Source: an uncultured Lachnospiraceae bacterium
GTDB taxonomy: Bacteria; Bacillota; Clostridia; Lachnospirales; Lachnospiraceae
Length of the DNA stretch: 62,194 bases
Assembly (NCBI GenBank): GCA_958428365.1
Contig: CAUAFT010000016.1
Location: 1 to 62,194, forward strand
Direction of reading: 5' to 3'
Every line of letters begins with the position of its first letter. Position 1 is the first letter of the stretch. Both the position numbers and the translations under genes were made by a program. Positions 8,794-17,449 of the stretch are shown one piece after another. The notes under the pieces are model-generated. The model worked only from the letters and a program-made list of their open reading frames with translations, did not search any database and had not been told where the DNA came from.

Positions 8794-9138
8794 TTAGCAA
8801 GCCTCGATCTCTTTGATATTGCACTCGTTTCCCTCCAAGAGATAGGTCTCATGGCTCTCACAGTGGGGACACTGCTTACCAAATTCCACCGTCTTATAGG
8901 TCTTTCCACAGTGCTCACAGTAGGTCACCGCCGGCAGGATCTCAATCCTAAGCTCCGAATCCTTCCACAAGTCGTCTTTCTTGCGGTAGTAATCCCAGCA
9001 GTCTGTCAGAAATTCCGGCACAATGCCGCTGACCTCGCCGATCTCCAGAGTGATTCCTGCAATCTCTTTCAGATGATTCTCCACTGCAACTTCTTTTATC
9101 GTGTCTGCCATATGAACCAAAATTCCCAGTTCGTGCAT
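8794..9138 (-). CDS. hypA: Nickel metallochaperone HypA/HybF
   Basis: HypA delivers Ni(II) together with HypB to nickel enzymes, classically [NiFe] hydrogenase. The 114-residue protein starts MHEL, so the N-terminal Ni ligand His2 is present. The zinc site has Cys74, Cys77, Cys90 and Cys93 in two CxxC pairs. Length and motifs are full. It is the third gene of an operon after hypB and a flavin/Fe-S oxidoreductase. No hypC, D, E or F and no hydrogenase subunit is in the window, so the client may be another nickel enzyme, such as carbon monoxide dehydrogenase, or a hydrogenase coded elsewhere. Confidence 0.92.
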   Translation of the reverse strand: MHELGILVHMADTIKEVAVENHLKEIAGITLEIGEVSGIVPEFLTDCWDYYRKKDDLWKDSELRIEILPAVTYCEHCGKTYKTVEFGKQCPHCESHETYLLEGNECNIKEIEAC

Positions 9139-9158
9139 AGCTTACCTCGATCGTTCTA

Positions 9159-11861
9159 TTACTTGTTCTTATTACCACTGAAGGTAATCTTGATCTTACG
9201 TTTTGCCGCATATGGAAGGATCGCCTTTAACTTATCCTCAGCCTTCCACATATTACTGCATTCCGGAAGATCTCGGCTTAAGTGGATCGCGTCGAACTCA
9301 CACTGTACCGTACACAGACCGCAGCCGATACACTTATTCGGATCCACCACTGTTGCTCCACAGCCTAAGCAGCGGGACGCCTCTGTCTTGATCTGCTCCT
9401 CTGTGAAGGTACTTCTGAGGTCACGGAAGGTCTCCTGGGATACTCCCGCCTTCTTGCCTGGTACCTGACGTTTTGCATTGTCAAAGGTCTCGATCTCGAT
9501 GTTGTCCTTATCTAATTCGATGAACTGACGTCTGTCACGGGAAAGTGTCAGGCTGTGTCCCTCATGTACAAAACGGTGCATGGATACGCACGCCTCTTTT
9601 CCTGCTGCGATGGCGTCGATGGCAAATCTCGGTCCTGTGTAGACGTCTCCGCCAACGAAGATGTCCTCCTCGCCGGTCTGCAAGGTTACCTGATCTGCAA
9701 CTGCAGTATTATTTCTGTTCAACTCTACCTTGGTTCCGTCTAACAGATTGCCCCACTCGATGGACTGTCCAATAGAAAGGATGACATTCTCACACTCTAC
9801 GGTCTTTAAGTCATTCTCATCATACTGAGGATTGAAACGGTGCTCCTCGTCAAATACGGAGGTACATTTTTTAAATACCACTGCTTTTACTTTTCCGTTC
9901 TCGGTTAAGATCTCCTTTGGACCCCAGCCGCATCCGATCTCGATTCCTTCTTCCTCTGCCTCTTCCACCTCGTCTGCTGCCGCCGGCATAATGTCGCGGG
10001 ACTCCAGACAGAACTGAGATACCTTGGAGGAACCGGAACGAAGCGCCATTCTGGATACGTCGATTGCCACGTTACCACCGCCGATAACTACGGTATCGCC
10101 GGAGAGTGCATGTGCATCTTCAGAAATATTTGCTTTTCTTAAAAATTCCACTCCGGTGATGACACCCTCTGCATCCTCGCCAGGAACGCCTGTCTTACGT
10201 CCGCCCTGTGCTCCGATAGCTACATAGAATGCCTTGTATCCCTCATCACGAAGCTGCTGGATGGTCACATCCTTGCCGACTTCCACGCCCAGCTTGAACT
10301 CTACGCCCATCTGACGCAGTACGTCGATCTCTGCCTCAATGACGCTCTTCTCCAGACGGAAGGATGGGATACCATTCATCAGCATACCGCCGGCTCTCTG
10401 CTCTTTTTCAAATACGGTAACCGGATATCCCTTACATCTTAAGTAGTAAGCTGCGGACATACCGGAAGGACCTGCGCCGATGATCGCCATCTTCTCTTCG
10501 AACTCTTTTCCAACATGGTTCACTGTTTCAGGAACAAATCGGTTCTCACTGTTCAACTCCTGCTCGGCGATGAACTTCTTGATCTCGTCGATGGCAACCG
10601 CCTGGTCGATGGTTCCGCGGGTACATGCGTCCTCGCAGCGTCTGTTACAGATCGCTCCGCAGACTGCCGGGAACGGGTTCTCATGTTTGATGAGCTTTAA
10701 GGCGTCCAGATATCTTCCCTGAGCCGCCATCTTCACATAACCCTGTACCGGAACATGTGCCGGGCAGGCTGTCTTACATGGTGCTGTACCTGTATCATAA
10801 CAGTTGATTCTGATATTATCACGATAGTTCTTATCCCATTTCTCCGGTCCCCATTTTGTCTTATCCGGAAGCTCGTGCTTTGGATATTCGATGGGACCAT
10901 TCTTGGTACAGAGCTTCTGACCAAGCTTGGCCGCTCCCGCAGGACAGACCTCCACACAACGTCCGCAGGCTACGCAGTCCTGAGGGTTCACGCTGGCACG
11001 GTATGCGGAACGGGACATATTCGGAGTGTTGAATAACTGGGAAGTACGAAGTGCATTACATACACCTACTGCACAGTTACAGATTGCAAAGATCTTGTTC
11101 TGTCCGTCGATATTGGTGATCTGATGAACGTAACCATTCTTCTCGGCACGCTCTAAGATCTCCATCACCTCGTCGTACTCGATGTAGCGTCCTTTTCCGG
11201 TCTCCACCAGATAATCAGCCATATCGCCCACACCGATACAGAGCTCTCCTTCGATATCTCCGGTTCCCTCTCCTCTGACTCTCTGCTGGGTACGACAGGA
11301 ACACTGACCTACTGCATATTTATCCTTATATTTCTTTAACCAGTGGGAGATATGCTCTACACTGGCAGATTTCTGCTCTGCCGGAATGGCTTTCTCCACC
11401 GGAATGACATGCATACCGATTCCAGCTCCCCCTGGAGGTACCATAGGGGTTACCTTCTCCAATGGAAGACGCGCCATCTGCTCAAAGAAATCTGCGATCT
11501 CCGGATGCGCCTCCACCTGCTTGGTGTTCATTACCATGAACTCTGCACATCCAGGCACGAACATTGGAAGTATGTACTGTTTCTCGTGTTTTGGGTTCTC
11601 CCAGTCGAACTCAATTAATCCAATGACTCCCATTTCCTTTAACAATTCTTCGGTTCTCTCAATGCTTTTGCCGCACTTCTTAGCGATCTGCTCTAAGGTT
11701 GCAGGCACACGCACCTTCATAGATAAGGCAACTTCTGCCATCTCGTCAGTAACAACACTGGCAAGTCCCCAGTATTCCGGATCGTCCACGGTTACCGTAT
11801 GACCAATTCGATCCGTGATCTTCTGACCAAGTTTTAAAATCAATTCTCTCTCTTCTGCCAT
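9159..11861 (-). CDS. FAD-dependent NAD(P)H oxidoreductase with multiple 4Fe-4S domains (900 aa)
   Basis: Large cytosolic redox protein. The N-terminal part (about 1-290) carries unusual Cys clusters (CSCRTQQ, CNCAVGVCNA). A single ferredoxin motif CVACGRCVEVCP lies near 300. A GltD/NfnB-like Fe-S segment (CKTACPAHVP, CGAICNRRCEDACTRG) lies near 360-420. A FAD-binding GAGPSGMSAAY is near 465, an NAD(P)-binding GGGNVAIDVSR near 600, and C-terminal Cys motifs (CLGCGATV, CIGCGLCTVQC) near 850-870. The flavoprotein core resembles the glutamate synthase small subunit and NfnB, but no partner large subunit is next to it. It lies between hypB and hypA, which suggests a role with a nickel enzyme or ferredoxin metabolism. 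AGAGGAGATTT precedes the ATG. Confidence 0.88.
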   Translation of the reverse strand: MAEERELILKLGQKITDRIGHTVTVDDPEYWGLASVVTDEMAEVALSMKVRVPATLEQIAKKCGKSIERTEELLKEMGVIGLIEFDWENPKHEKQYILPMFVPGCAEFMVMNTKQVEAHPEIADFFEQMARLPLEKVTPMVPPGGAGIGMHVIPVEKAIPAEQKSASVEHISHWLKKYKDKYAVGQCSCRTQQRVRGEGTGDIEGELCIGVGDMADYLVETGKGRYIEYDEVMEILERAEKNGYVHQITNIDGQNKIFAICNCAVGVCNALRTSQLFNTPNMSRSAYRASVNPQDCVACGRCVEVCPAGAAKLGQKLCTKNGPIEYPKHELPDKTKWGPEKWDKNYRDNIRINCYDTGTAPCKTACPAHVPVQGYVKMAAQGRYLDALKLIKHENPFPAVCGAICNRRCEDACTRGTIDQAVAIDEIKKFIAEQELNSENRFVPETVNHVGKEFEEKMAIIGAGPSGMSAAYYLRCKGYPVTVFEKEQRAGGMLMNGIPSFRLEKSVIEAEIDVLRQMGVEFKLGVEVGKDVTIQQLRDEGYKAFYVAIGAQGGRKTGVPGEDAEGVITGVEFLRKANISEDAHALSGDTVVIGGGNVAIDVSRMALRSGSSKVSQFCLESRDIMPAAADEVEEAEEEGIEIGCGWGPKEILTENGKVKAVVFKKCTSVFDEEHRFNPQYDENDLKTVECENVILSIGQSIEWGNLLDGTKVELNRNNTAVADQVTLQTGEEDIFVGGDVYTGPRFAIDAIAAGKEACVSMHRFVHEGHSLTLSRDRRQFIELDKDNIEIETFDNAKRQVPGKKAGVSQETFRDLRSTFTEEQIKTEASRCLGCGATVVDPNKCIGCGLCTVQCEFDAIHLSRDLPECSNMWKAEDKLKAILPYAAKRKIKITFSGNKNK

Positions 11862-11897
11862 TACTAAATCTCCTCTTTCATTTACATTCTTCTTATG

Positions 11898-12566
11898 TTA
11901 TGCATTCCACTTCTTTACTTCATCCCGAAGCCAGGCTGTCCATTCGTCGATTCCCTCTCCGGTCTTCGCCGAGATCGGAATGATCTTCACATTAGGATTC
12001 AGCTTCTTCACCCGTTCTTCGCACGCCTTTAAGTCAAAATCAAAAAACTCCATAGCGTCGATCTTGTTGATCAGAAGTACGTCCACAATACTGAACATCA
12101 AAGGATACTTCAGCGGTTTGTCATCGCCCTCCGGCACGCTTAAGATCATGGCATTTTTGGATGCACCCGTATCAAATTCCGCCGGGCAGACAAGATTTCC
12201 CACATTTTCCAGGATCGCCAGATCCAAATCTTCACAATTCAGACCTTCCATTCCCTGCTTTGTCATGCCGGCGTCCAGATGACACATTCCCCCGGTATGA
12301 AGCTGGATGACTTTCGCACCAGTCTTGGAGATCGTATCCGCATCTACGTCGGAATCAATATCCGCTTCCATAACACCGATATGCATCTCGTCCTTTAAGG
12401 CTTCAATGGTTCTTCTCAGGGTCGTTGTTTTCCCTGATCCTGGAGATGACATCAAGTTCAACAAAAAGGTCTTCTGTTCCTTCAGTTCCTCCCTTAAGAG
12501 GTCTGCCTGATGATCGTTGTCCTCGAAAACACTTTTCTTGATCTCCAGAACACGGAATTTATCCAT
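11898..12566 (-). CDS. hypB: Hydrogenase nickel incorporation GTPase HypB
   Basis: HypB is a SIMIBI-class GTPase that drives nickel transfer with HypA. The 222-residue product has the P-loop SSPGSGKTT (40-48) and the NKID guanine-specificity motif near 166. The conserved metal-binding Cys95-His96 lies in GGMCHLDAGM. It lacks the His-rich N-terminal nickel-storage stretch of some HypB proteins, so a separate nickel store is not indicated. AAAAGGAGGAGAG precedes the ATG. It is the first gene of the operon; a promoter and a putative FadR-type operator lie upstream. Confidence 0.93.
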   Translation of the reverse strand: MDKFRVLEIKKSVFEDNDHQADLLREELKEQKTFLLNLMSSPGSGKTTTLRRTIEALKDEMHIGVMEADIDSDVDADTISKTGAKVIQLHTGGMCHLDAGMTKQGMEGLNCEDLDLAILENVGNLVCPAEFDTGASKNAMILSVPEGDDKPLKYPLMFSIVDVLLINKIDAMEFFDFDLKACEERVKKLNPNVKIIPISAKTGEGIDEWTAWLRDEVKKWNA

Positions 12567-12604
12567 TTTCTCTCCTCCTTTTCTATTTCAACCTGTCACC
12601 ATCC

Positions 12605-12615
12605 TGGTTATACCA
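12605..12615. promoter_or_regulatory. Putative FadR/GntR operator in the hypB leader
   Basis: TGGTTATACCA is a perfect TGGT-N3-ACCA palindrome, the operator form used by FadR-subfamily regulators. It lies downstream of the hypB promoter, between the likely transcription start and the ribosome binding site. The same motif (TGGTTGTACCA) occurs in the promoter of the divergent regulator gene. Confidence 0.6.
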
Positions 12616-12641
12616 GAATGACAAGTTTTGACCTTGCTAAA

Positions 12642-12671
12642 ATTTTAACATAGTCTAAAGACATGCGTCAA
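12642..12671 (-). promoter_or_regulatory. Promoter of the hypB operon
   Basis: On the minus strand TTGACG and TAAAAT are separated by 18 bases. The -10 is preceded by TGT, giving an extended -10. The start of transcription would fall near 12635, just before the operator at 12605-12615. Confidence 0.55.
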
Positions 12672-12722
12672 GGAAAAACACCAGTTTTACGGCGTTTTCT
12701 CCGTTATCTATAGATTTTCCTC

Positions 12723-12751
12723 TTGATTTTCAGCAAAAAGCACAATATAAT
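12723..12751 (+). promoter_or_regulatory. Promoter of the FadR-type regulator
   Basis: TTGATT and TATAAT are separated by exactly 17 bases. The operator-like TGGTTGTACCA begins 12 bases after the -10 box, placed to block transcription of the regulator itself. Confidence 0.65.
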
Positions 12752-12763
12752 AAATGTGGTGCG

Positions 12764-12774
12764 TGGTTGTACCA
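12764..12774. promoter_or_regulatory. Putative autoregulatory FadR-type operator
   Basis: TGGTTGTACCA fits the TNGT-N3-ACNA consensus of FadR-subfamily GntR regulators. It overlaps the predicted transcript start of the regulator gene. It differs at one spacer base from the copy in the hypB leader. Confidence 0.6.
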
Positions 12775-12804
12775 CAGGCAGTTGCAAAGGGAGTGAATAT
12801 ACAT

Positions 12805-13509
12805 ATGGAATTTTCAAAATTAAATGCGCCTTCATTAAAGGAATTATTCGTCCAGGAACTGGAGACTATGATCTTATCGGGAAGACTTGCCGTGGGGGAA
12901 CGGCTCCCATCGGAACGTGACCTTGCAGAATCCATGCAGGTGAGCCGGGCTGTTGTGAACTCCGGTATCACAGAGCTTGCCCGCAAGGGATTTTTGATTA
13001 TAAAACCAAGGGTGGGAACCTTCGTGGCAGATTATCGAAGGGATGGCACCATGGACACCCTGATGTCCATTATGAATTACAATGGCGGTATCTTACGGGA
13101 TGCGGAGGTACGCTCCATTCTGGAGCTTCGGATCGCCCTGGACAGTCTTGCCATTCAGCTCTGGCTTCCCCACGCCAAAGAGGAGGACATCCGTCTTCTT
13201 CGCAGCTTCGTGGAACAGATCAAAGAGGCCACCTCTATCCGGTCTGCCTCGGAATTTGCCTTCCAGTTCCAGCATGAGCTTGCCTTTTTATCCGGCAACA
13301 CCCTGCTGCCGCTGATCTTCTCCTCCTTCAAGGCTCCGGTCATCTCCCTCTGGGAGCGGTTCTGCCGGCTTCACGGACTGGACGCCCTATACAAAAATAA
13401 CGACAGACTCTGCCGTTATTTTGAAGATCGGGACACGGAGCATGCCATCGAATGGATCTCCACCTCCATCAGTAATATTATTGAAGGAAACCATGCCATC
13501 TACTATTAA
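12805..13509 (+). CDS. FadR-subfamily GntR transcriptional regulator
   Basis: The product is about 234 residues. A winged-helix GntR domain (about 5-75) carries LPSERDLAESMQVSRAVV, and an all-helical FCD ligand domain (about 95-220) follows. FCD regulators bind carboxylic acids, often through a metal ion. The ATG at 12805 is chosen because AAAGGGAG lies 12 bases upstream. An in-frame ATG at 12754 would add residues unlike the family and lies in the promoter region. The gene is divergent from hypB, and matching operators in both promoters suggest that it controls the hyp operon and itself. Its stop overlaps the convergent HAD gene stop in the shared bases TTAA. Confidence 0.88.
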   Translation: MEFSKLNAPSLKELFVQELETMILSGRLAVGERLPSERDLAESMQVSRAVVNSGITELARKGFLIIKPRVGTFVADYRRDGTMDTLMSIMNYNGGILRDAEVRSILELRIALDSLAIQLWLPHAKEEDIRLLRSFVEQIKEATSIRSASEFAFQFQHELAFLSGNTLLPLIFSSFKAPVISLWERFCRLHGLDALYKNNDRLCRYFEDRDTEHAIEWISTSISNIIEGNHAIYY

Positions 13510-14309
13510 TCCGGGGTATTCAAAAATTTTTTAAGCTCCTGCAAGACTCCATCTTCCTTCATCGGCGGCGCCGTAAAGCGGGCGCTGTCGATCACCTCTT
13601 TTCTGGCGTCTCCCACCGCATAGCTATAATATGCCTGTTCAAACATTTCCAGATCGTTAAAGTTATCCCCAAACACCATGGTCTCTTCCTTCGTGATGCC
13701 GTAATATTCTTGTACTTTCTTTAAGGACTCTCCCTTATTCGTATCCCCGTTCATGATATCCACATAAGAAAAACCGGAACATGCCACCTGCAGCCTCTCT
13801 CTCCACTTAGGTGCAAACCACTCCGCAACGGCTCCTTCTGCATCGGTGGGATGATAGACGGTCAGTTTGATACAGGGTTCTTCCAGATCCTCCAGAGAAT
13901 CCACCATTCTGCAGTCGTAGTTCATACTCTCCTTCATCACCCGGTAGACATTCGCATCCTGGGGTGAAAAATAGGCGATCCCCGCCACGCAGTAAGCACA
14001 TTCACATCCATTTCCAAGTGCTCGTACATCCCTCACCAGTTCCCTGGAAGTATCCAGCGTCATCTTGGAAATATAGAGATCCTTTCCCTCTAAAAAAACA
14101 TGGGCTCCATTGTCCGCAACATAGATCAGCTCTTCCTTCATCGGAGCAAAGAGATGCGCCAGAGCCGGGTGTTGGCGTCCGCTTGCAATGGCTACTTTTA
14201 TTCCCCGATCCAACAGCTTCCTCACAACGGAATAATACTCTTCATTTATGACAGGAGTACTGACCTCTCCCAGGGTTCCGTCCACATCAGTCGCTATTAA
14301 TTTTATCAT
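13506..14309 (-). CDS. Cof-type HAD-IIB phosphatase
   Basis: Cytosolic HAD-superfamily hydrolase of 267 residues. Motif I DVDGT has the nucleophile Asp8 and acid Asp10; motif II is IASGR near 42; motif IV FGDNFNDLEM near 210 binds Mg. A C2B cap lies between. Family members dephosphorylate sugar phosphates or flavin precursors; the substrate is not readable. GAGGTGATT precedes the ATG. It converges on the FadR-type gene with stop codons sharing four bases, and is a single-gene unit. Confidence 0.9.
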   Translation of the reverse strand: MIKLIATDVDGTLGEVSTPVINEEYYSVVRKLLDRGIKVAIASGRQHPALAHLFAPMKEELIYVADNGAHVFLEGKDLYISKMTLDTSRELVRDVRALGNGCECAYCVAGIAYFSPQDANVYRVMKESMNYDCRMVDSLEDLEEPCIKLTVYHPTDAEGAVAEWFAPKWRERLQVACSGFSYVDIMNGDTNKGESLKKVQEYYGITKEETMVFGDNFNDLEMFEQAYYSYAVGDARKEVIDSARFTAPPMKEDGVLQELKKFLNTPD

Positions 14310-14448
14310 CCAATCACCTCATTCTGTTCTTCGGCAAAATAATTATTACTGTTATTATAGCATTTCCCAAAATGCCCTACAATATTTCAGGCGCATACTT
14401 TCCTTCCATTTTTCATAGACTGATAGAAAATGTATTTCAGGAGTCAAC

Positions 14449-16302
14449 ATGTGTAGTATTTCAGGCTTTTTTGACGCTTCCGCGGAATATACCTCTAAGG
14501 AAGCGGAATATCAACAGATTTTAAAACAGATGAGCGCCAGACTTCATCACAGAGGTCCCGATGAATCCGGCTGCATTCTCTCCAAACGATGCGGCCTTGC
14601 CCATACACGTCTTTCCATCATCGACTTGAGAACCGGGTCTCAGCCCATGGAACACCGGGTGGACGGCTTTTCCTATCAGATCATTTTTAACGGAGAGATC
14701 TATAATCTTCCGGTCTTAAAAAAAGATTTACTGAGGCTGGGGTATCAGTTCCACACCACCTCGGACACCGAAGTCCTGCTTCTTTCTTTCCTGGAATATG
14801 GTCCCGACTTCGTGCGCCGGGTGGACGGGATCTTCTCTTTTGCCATCTATGATTCCCGCCACGAGACCATCTATCTGTTCCGGGATCCTTTTGGCATCAA
14901 GCCCCTCTTTTTCACCTTTGTTGAAAATACCCTGGTCTTTTCCTCAGAGATCAAGGGGCTGTTCTGCTATCCGGGGGTGACTGCTAAGGTGGACTCCGAT
15001 GGTCTGAACGAGATCTTTTCCCTGGGACCAGCCAGAAGTCCGGGGCATGCCGTCTTTTTGAATATCCATGAATTAAAGCCGGGCTGTTATCTGTCCTGCA
15101 ATCGGTACGGCACCCATTTTACAAACTACTGGCGGCTGATCTCAAGACCTCATCAGGATTCCTATCAGGAGACCATCGAGCGCACCCGTTTTCTGCTCAC
15201 CGACGCCATTAAGCGTCAGCTCGTCTCGGATGTTCCAATCTGCACCTTCCTCTCCGGCGGCGTGGATTCCAGCGTGGTCTCCGCTGTCTGCGCAGAGGAA
15301 CTGAAAAAACAGGGGATGAAGCTGACCACCTTCTCCTTCGATTTTGAGGACAACGACAAGTATTTCCAGTCCAACAGCTTTCAGCCCTCCCAGGATGCAC
15401 CCTTTGTACAGAAGATGGTGGAATTTCTTGGAAGCGACCATCACTATCTGATCTGCAATAATGAGACCCAGGCGGATCTGCTCTACGAATCGGTGGACGC
15501 CCACGATCTGCCCTGCATGGCGGATATTGATTCCTCCCTTCTATACTTCTGCAAGGAGGTCAGCAAAAGCCACAAGGTGGTACTGACCGGAGAGAGCGCC
15601 GACGAGGTCTTTGGCGGCTACCCCTGGTTCCACCGGGAAGAATTTTTAAGAGGGGATACCTTCCCCTGGACGCCGTCTCTGGCTCCGCGCCAGGCGCTTC
15701 TCTCCAGAGAGCTGAAGGAACGCCTGCATATGGAGGACTATGTGAAAAAGATCTATGACCGCTCTGTGTCGGAGATCGCTGTCCTTCCAACAGAAAATGA
15801 GATCGAGGCAAACCGCCGCCGTATCGGATATCTGAATATCCGCTATTTCATGCAGACCCTTTTAAACCGTATGGACCGCACCAGTATGCACTCCGGTCTG
15901 GAAGCCCGTGTGCCTTTTGCCGATAAGGCTCTGGTGGAATATATCTTCAATGTCCCATGGGAGATGAAGGCGAAGGACGGCGTTGTAAAGAATGTTCTGC
16001 GGGAGGCCTCCAGAGGGCTTCTGCCCGACGAGATCCTCTTTCGCAGAAAGAGTCCTTATCCAAAGACCTACCATCCGGGCTATGAGTCTCTGCTGTCCAA
16101 CCGTCTGAGGGAAGTTCTCTCCTCCCCGAATGAACCGCTGCTGCAGCTGGTAGATAAGGAACAAGTTCTCAAGTTCTTAGATCATCCGAAGGATTACGGT
16201 TCCCCATGGTACGGACAGCTCATGGCTGGTCCTCAGATGACCGCCTATCTGCTGCAAGTCAGCTATTGGCTCAAGAAATATCAGGTGGAGATCCTTCTCT
16301 GA
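14449..16302 (+). CDS. asnB: Asparagine synthase (glutamine-hydrolysing)
   Basis: Makes asparagine from aspartate, ATP and glutamine. The 617 residues contain an N-terminal class II glutamine amidotransferase with the essential Cys2 (MCSISG), and RLSIIDL, NGEIYN and SDTE motifs. The C-terminal synthetase domain has the pyrophosphatase motif SGGVDSS at 269-275. The length matches AsnB. TCAGGAGTCAAC gives the ribosome binding site. It is monocistronic on the plus strand. The two-domain form could also be an AsnB-like amidotransferase acting on another substrate, but no biosynthetic cluster is nearby. Confidence 0.9.
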   Translation: MCSISGFFDASAEYTSKEAEYQQILKQMSARLHHRGPDESGCILSKRCGLAHTRLSIIDLRTGSQPMEHRVDGFSYQIIFNGEIYNLPVLKKDLLRLGYQFHTTSDTEVLLLSFLEYGPDFVRRVDGIFSFAIYDSRHETIYLFRDPFGIKPLFFTFVENTLVFSSEIKGLFCYPGVTAKVDSDGLNEIFSLGPARSPGHAVFLNIHELKPGCYLSCNRYGTHFTNYWRLISRPHQDSYQETIERTRFLLTDAIKRQLVSDVPICTFLSGGVDSSVVSAVCAEELKKQGMKLTTFSFDFEDNDKYFQSNSFQPSQDAPFVQKMVEFLGSDHHYLICNNETQADLLYESVDAHDLPCMADIDSSLLYFCKEVSKSHKVVLTGESADEVFGGYPWFHREEFLRGDTFPWTPSLAPRQALLSRELKERLHMEDYVKKIYDRSVSEIAVLPTENEIEANRRRIGYLNIRYFMQTLLNRMDRTSMHSGLEARVPFADKALVEYIFNVPWEMKAKDGVVKNVLREASRGLLPDEILFRRKSPYPKTYHPGYESLLSNRLREVLSSPNEPLLQLVDKEQVLKFLDHPKDYGSPWYGQLMAGPQMTAYLLQVSYWLKKYQVEILL

Positions 16303-16350
16303 TTCCGGCATGGAGCTCTGTTACCGGAACTCCTGCCCGGAGGGCTTTTT

Positions 16351-16410
16351 ATGGTATAATGTCGTCAGACATTATACCCGCCGAATGGCATCCAAAGCGA
16401 AGCACATGGT
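16351..16410 (+). repeat. Dispersed palindromic repeat, copy A
   Basis: A perfect 9-base inverted repeat TATAATGTC/GACATTATA (16355-16363 and 16368-16376, loop GTCA) is followed by a conserved tail CCCGCCGAATGGCATCC with an AAGCGAAGC end. The same unit is present in opposite orientation at 52961-53022. It lies between asnB and the terminator of the PocR gene. Confidence 0.7.
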
Positions 16411-16452
16411 ATAAGAAATGCCGGCAGCATTCCTATATCATTAAAACATCAA

Positions 16453-16489
16453 AAAGCCGAAACCATTCACAATGAATGATTTCGGCTTT
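16453..16489 (-). terminator. Terminator of the PocR signalling gene
   Basis: AAAGCCGAAACCATTC pairs with GAATGATTTCGGCTTT around ACAAT. The minus-strand copy continues as TTTTTGATG. It can serve transcripts from both sides. Confidence 0.8.
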
Positions 16490-16498
16490 CCTGTTCTC

Positions 16499-17296
16499 TT
16501 ATTCCTCTTCGTCTGATTTGCCCTTGGCATTTTCCATCTTATCAATGACATTCGTCAGATTCTTCAGAGATTCCTTAATGGACTTGTTGATCGTTCCTGA
16601 GCTTGTGGCAAGATCACCAACCTCTTTCGCAACAACACTGAATCCTTTTCCGAACTCTCCGGCTCTGGCTGCCTCAATAGACGCATTCAGACCCAGGATC
16701 CTCTGGCGTCCCTCAATCTTATCCAGTTCACCGGATTTGTTATTGATCTCCTGAATCAGATCCGCCGCCTTGTCGATTCCCTCGTCAAATACCAAAAGCA
16801 GATCGTCGTCTTTTTTCTTCACATACTGTGAGTTCACTACGATGTTTACGACCTCTTCCAAAAGCTTTGCCGAAGCGCGGATCTCCTCCTCTGTTCTGAC
16901 TGTGATATCCTGCAATGCTTCAATATATTCATCCGGATCGATTCCCAGCTCTACTGCCAGATTGCGGAAATGCTCTTCATCCGGCTGCTGTGGGAGAACC
17001 TGACCACCCACCAGCTTACCGATGAAATGATCTCCGATCTTAATATCCGCTGTAAAATCAATGAGACCCGCATGGCAGAAGTAAACACCCTGTCCTTCCT
17101 GATCGCACTTTACACAACGGCGTAATCCTTCCTTTGTTCCCCTTGTGTACTTCATACAAAAATCTTTCCAGCCGATGGGATCCATCATATATTCACCGTT
17201 CTCATCTACGGCGATAATTCCGATTCCCGTTGCCTTCGACCATTCTGTCAAGATTTCAATCAGTACGTTCATATCAAAAAAATCTGAAATCTTCAT
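16499..17296 (-). CDS. Soluble PocR-domain chemoreceptor-like signalling protein
   Basis: The 265-residue protein has no membrane segment. Residues about 5-165 form a PocR ligand-binding domain, with the Cys-rich CVKCDQEGQG, YFCHAGLID and GKLVGGQVLP segments typical of that fold. Residues about 185-260 carry the core of a methyl-accepting signalling domain, LGLNASIEAARAGEFGKG, followed by VVAKEVGDLA. The signalling helix pair is shorter than in full chemoreceptors. PocR domains sense small organic ligands such as propanediol or hydrocarbons. No che genes are in the window, so its partner kinase is unknown. It is monocistronic. Confidence 0.85.
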   Translation of the reverse strand: MKISDFFDMNVLIEILTEWSKATGIGIIAVDENGEYMMDPIGWKDFCMKYTRGTKEGLRRCVKCDQEGQGVYFCHAGLIDFTADIKIGDHFIGKLVGGQVLPQQPDEEHFRNLAVELGIDPDEYIEALQDITVRTEEEIRASAKLLEEVVNIVVNSQYVKKKDDDLLLVFDEGIDKAADLIQEINNKSGELDKIEGRQRILGLNASIEAARAGEFGKGFSVVAKEVGDLATSSGTINKSIKESLKNLTNVIDKMENAKGKSDEEE

Positions 17297-17449
17297 GCGT
17301 TGTCCTCCGTCTTCCTATCTTCTTTCGTTTACTATTTTCATTATACTATTATTACTCCTGAATTTCAAAAATAATTTTACATTTTCTTGTTTTATGTCAA
17401 AACGACGAATTTACCATTGCTTTTTTGTGTATTTTGCCAGATTCCCTGC

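Noticed and set aside
8851..9468. Plus-strand frame over hypA and the oxidoreductase end
   Set aside because: Both opposite-strand genes are clear family members; the frame is a shadow.
16303..16350. Terminator directly after asnB
   Set aside because: CTCC/GGAG pairing near 16330 followed by TTTTT is suggestive, but the stem is only four bases; I do not list it as a feature.
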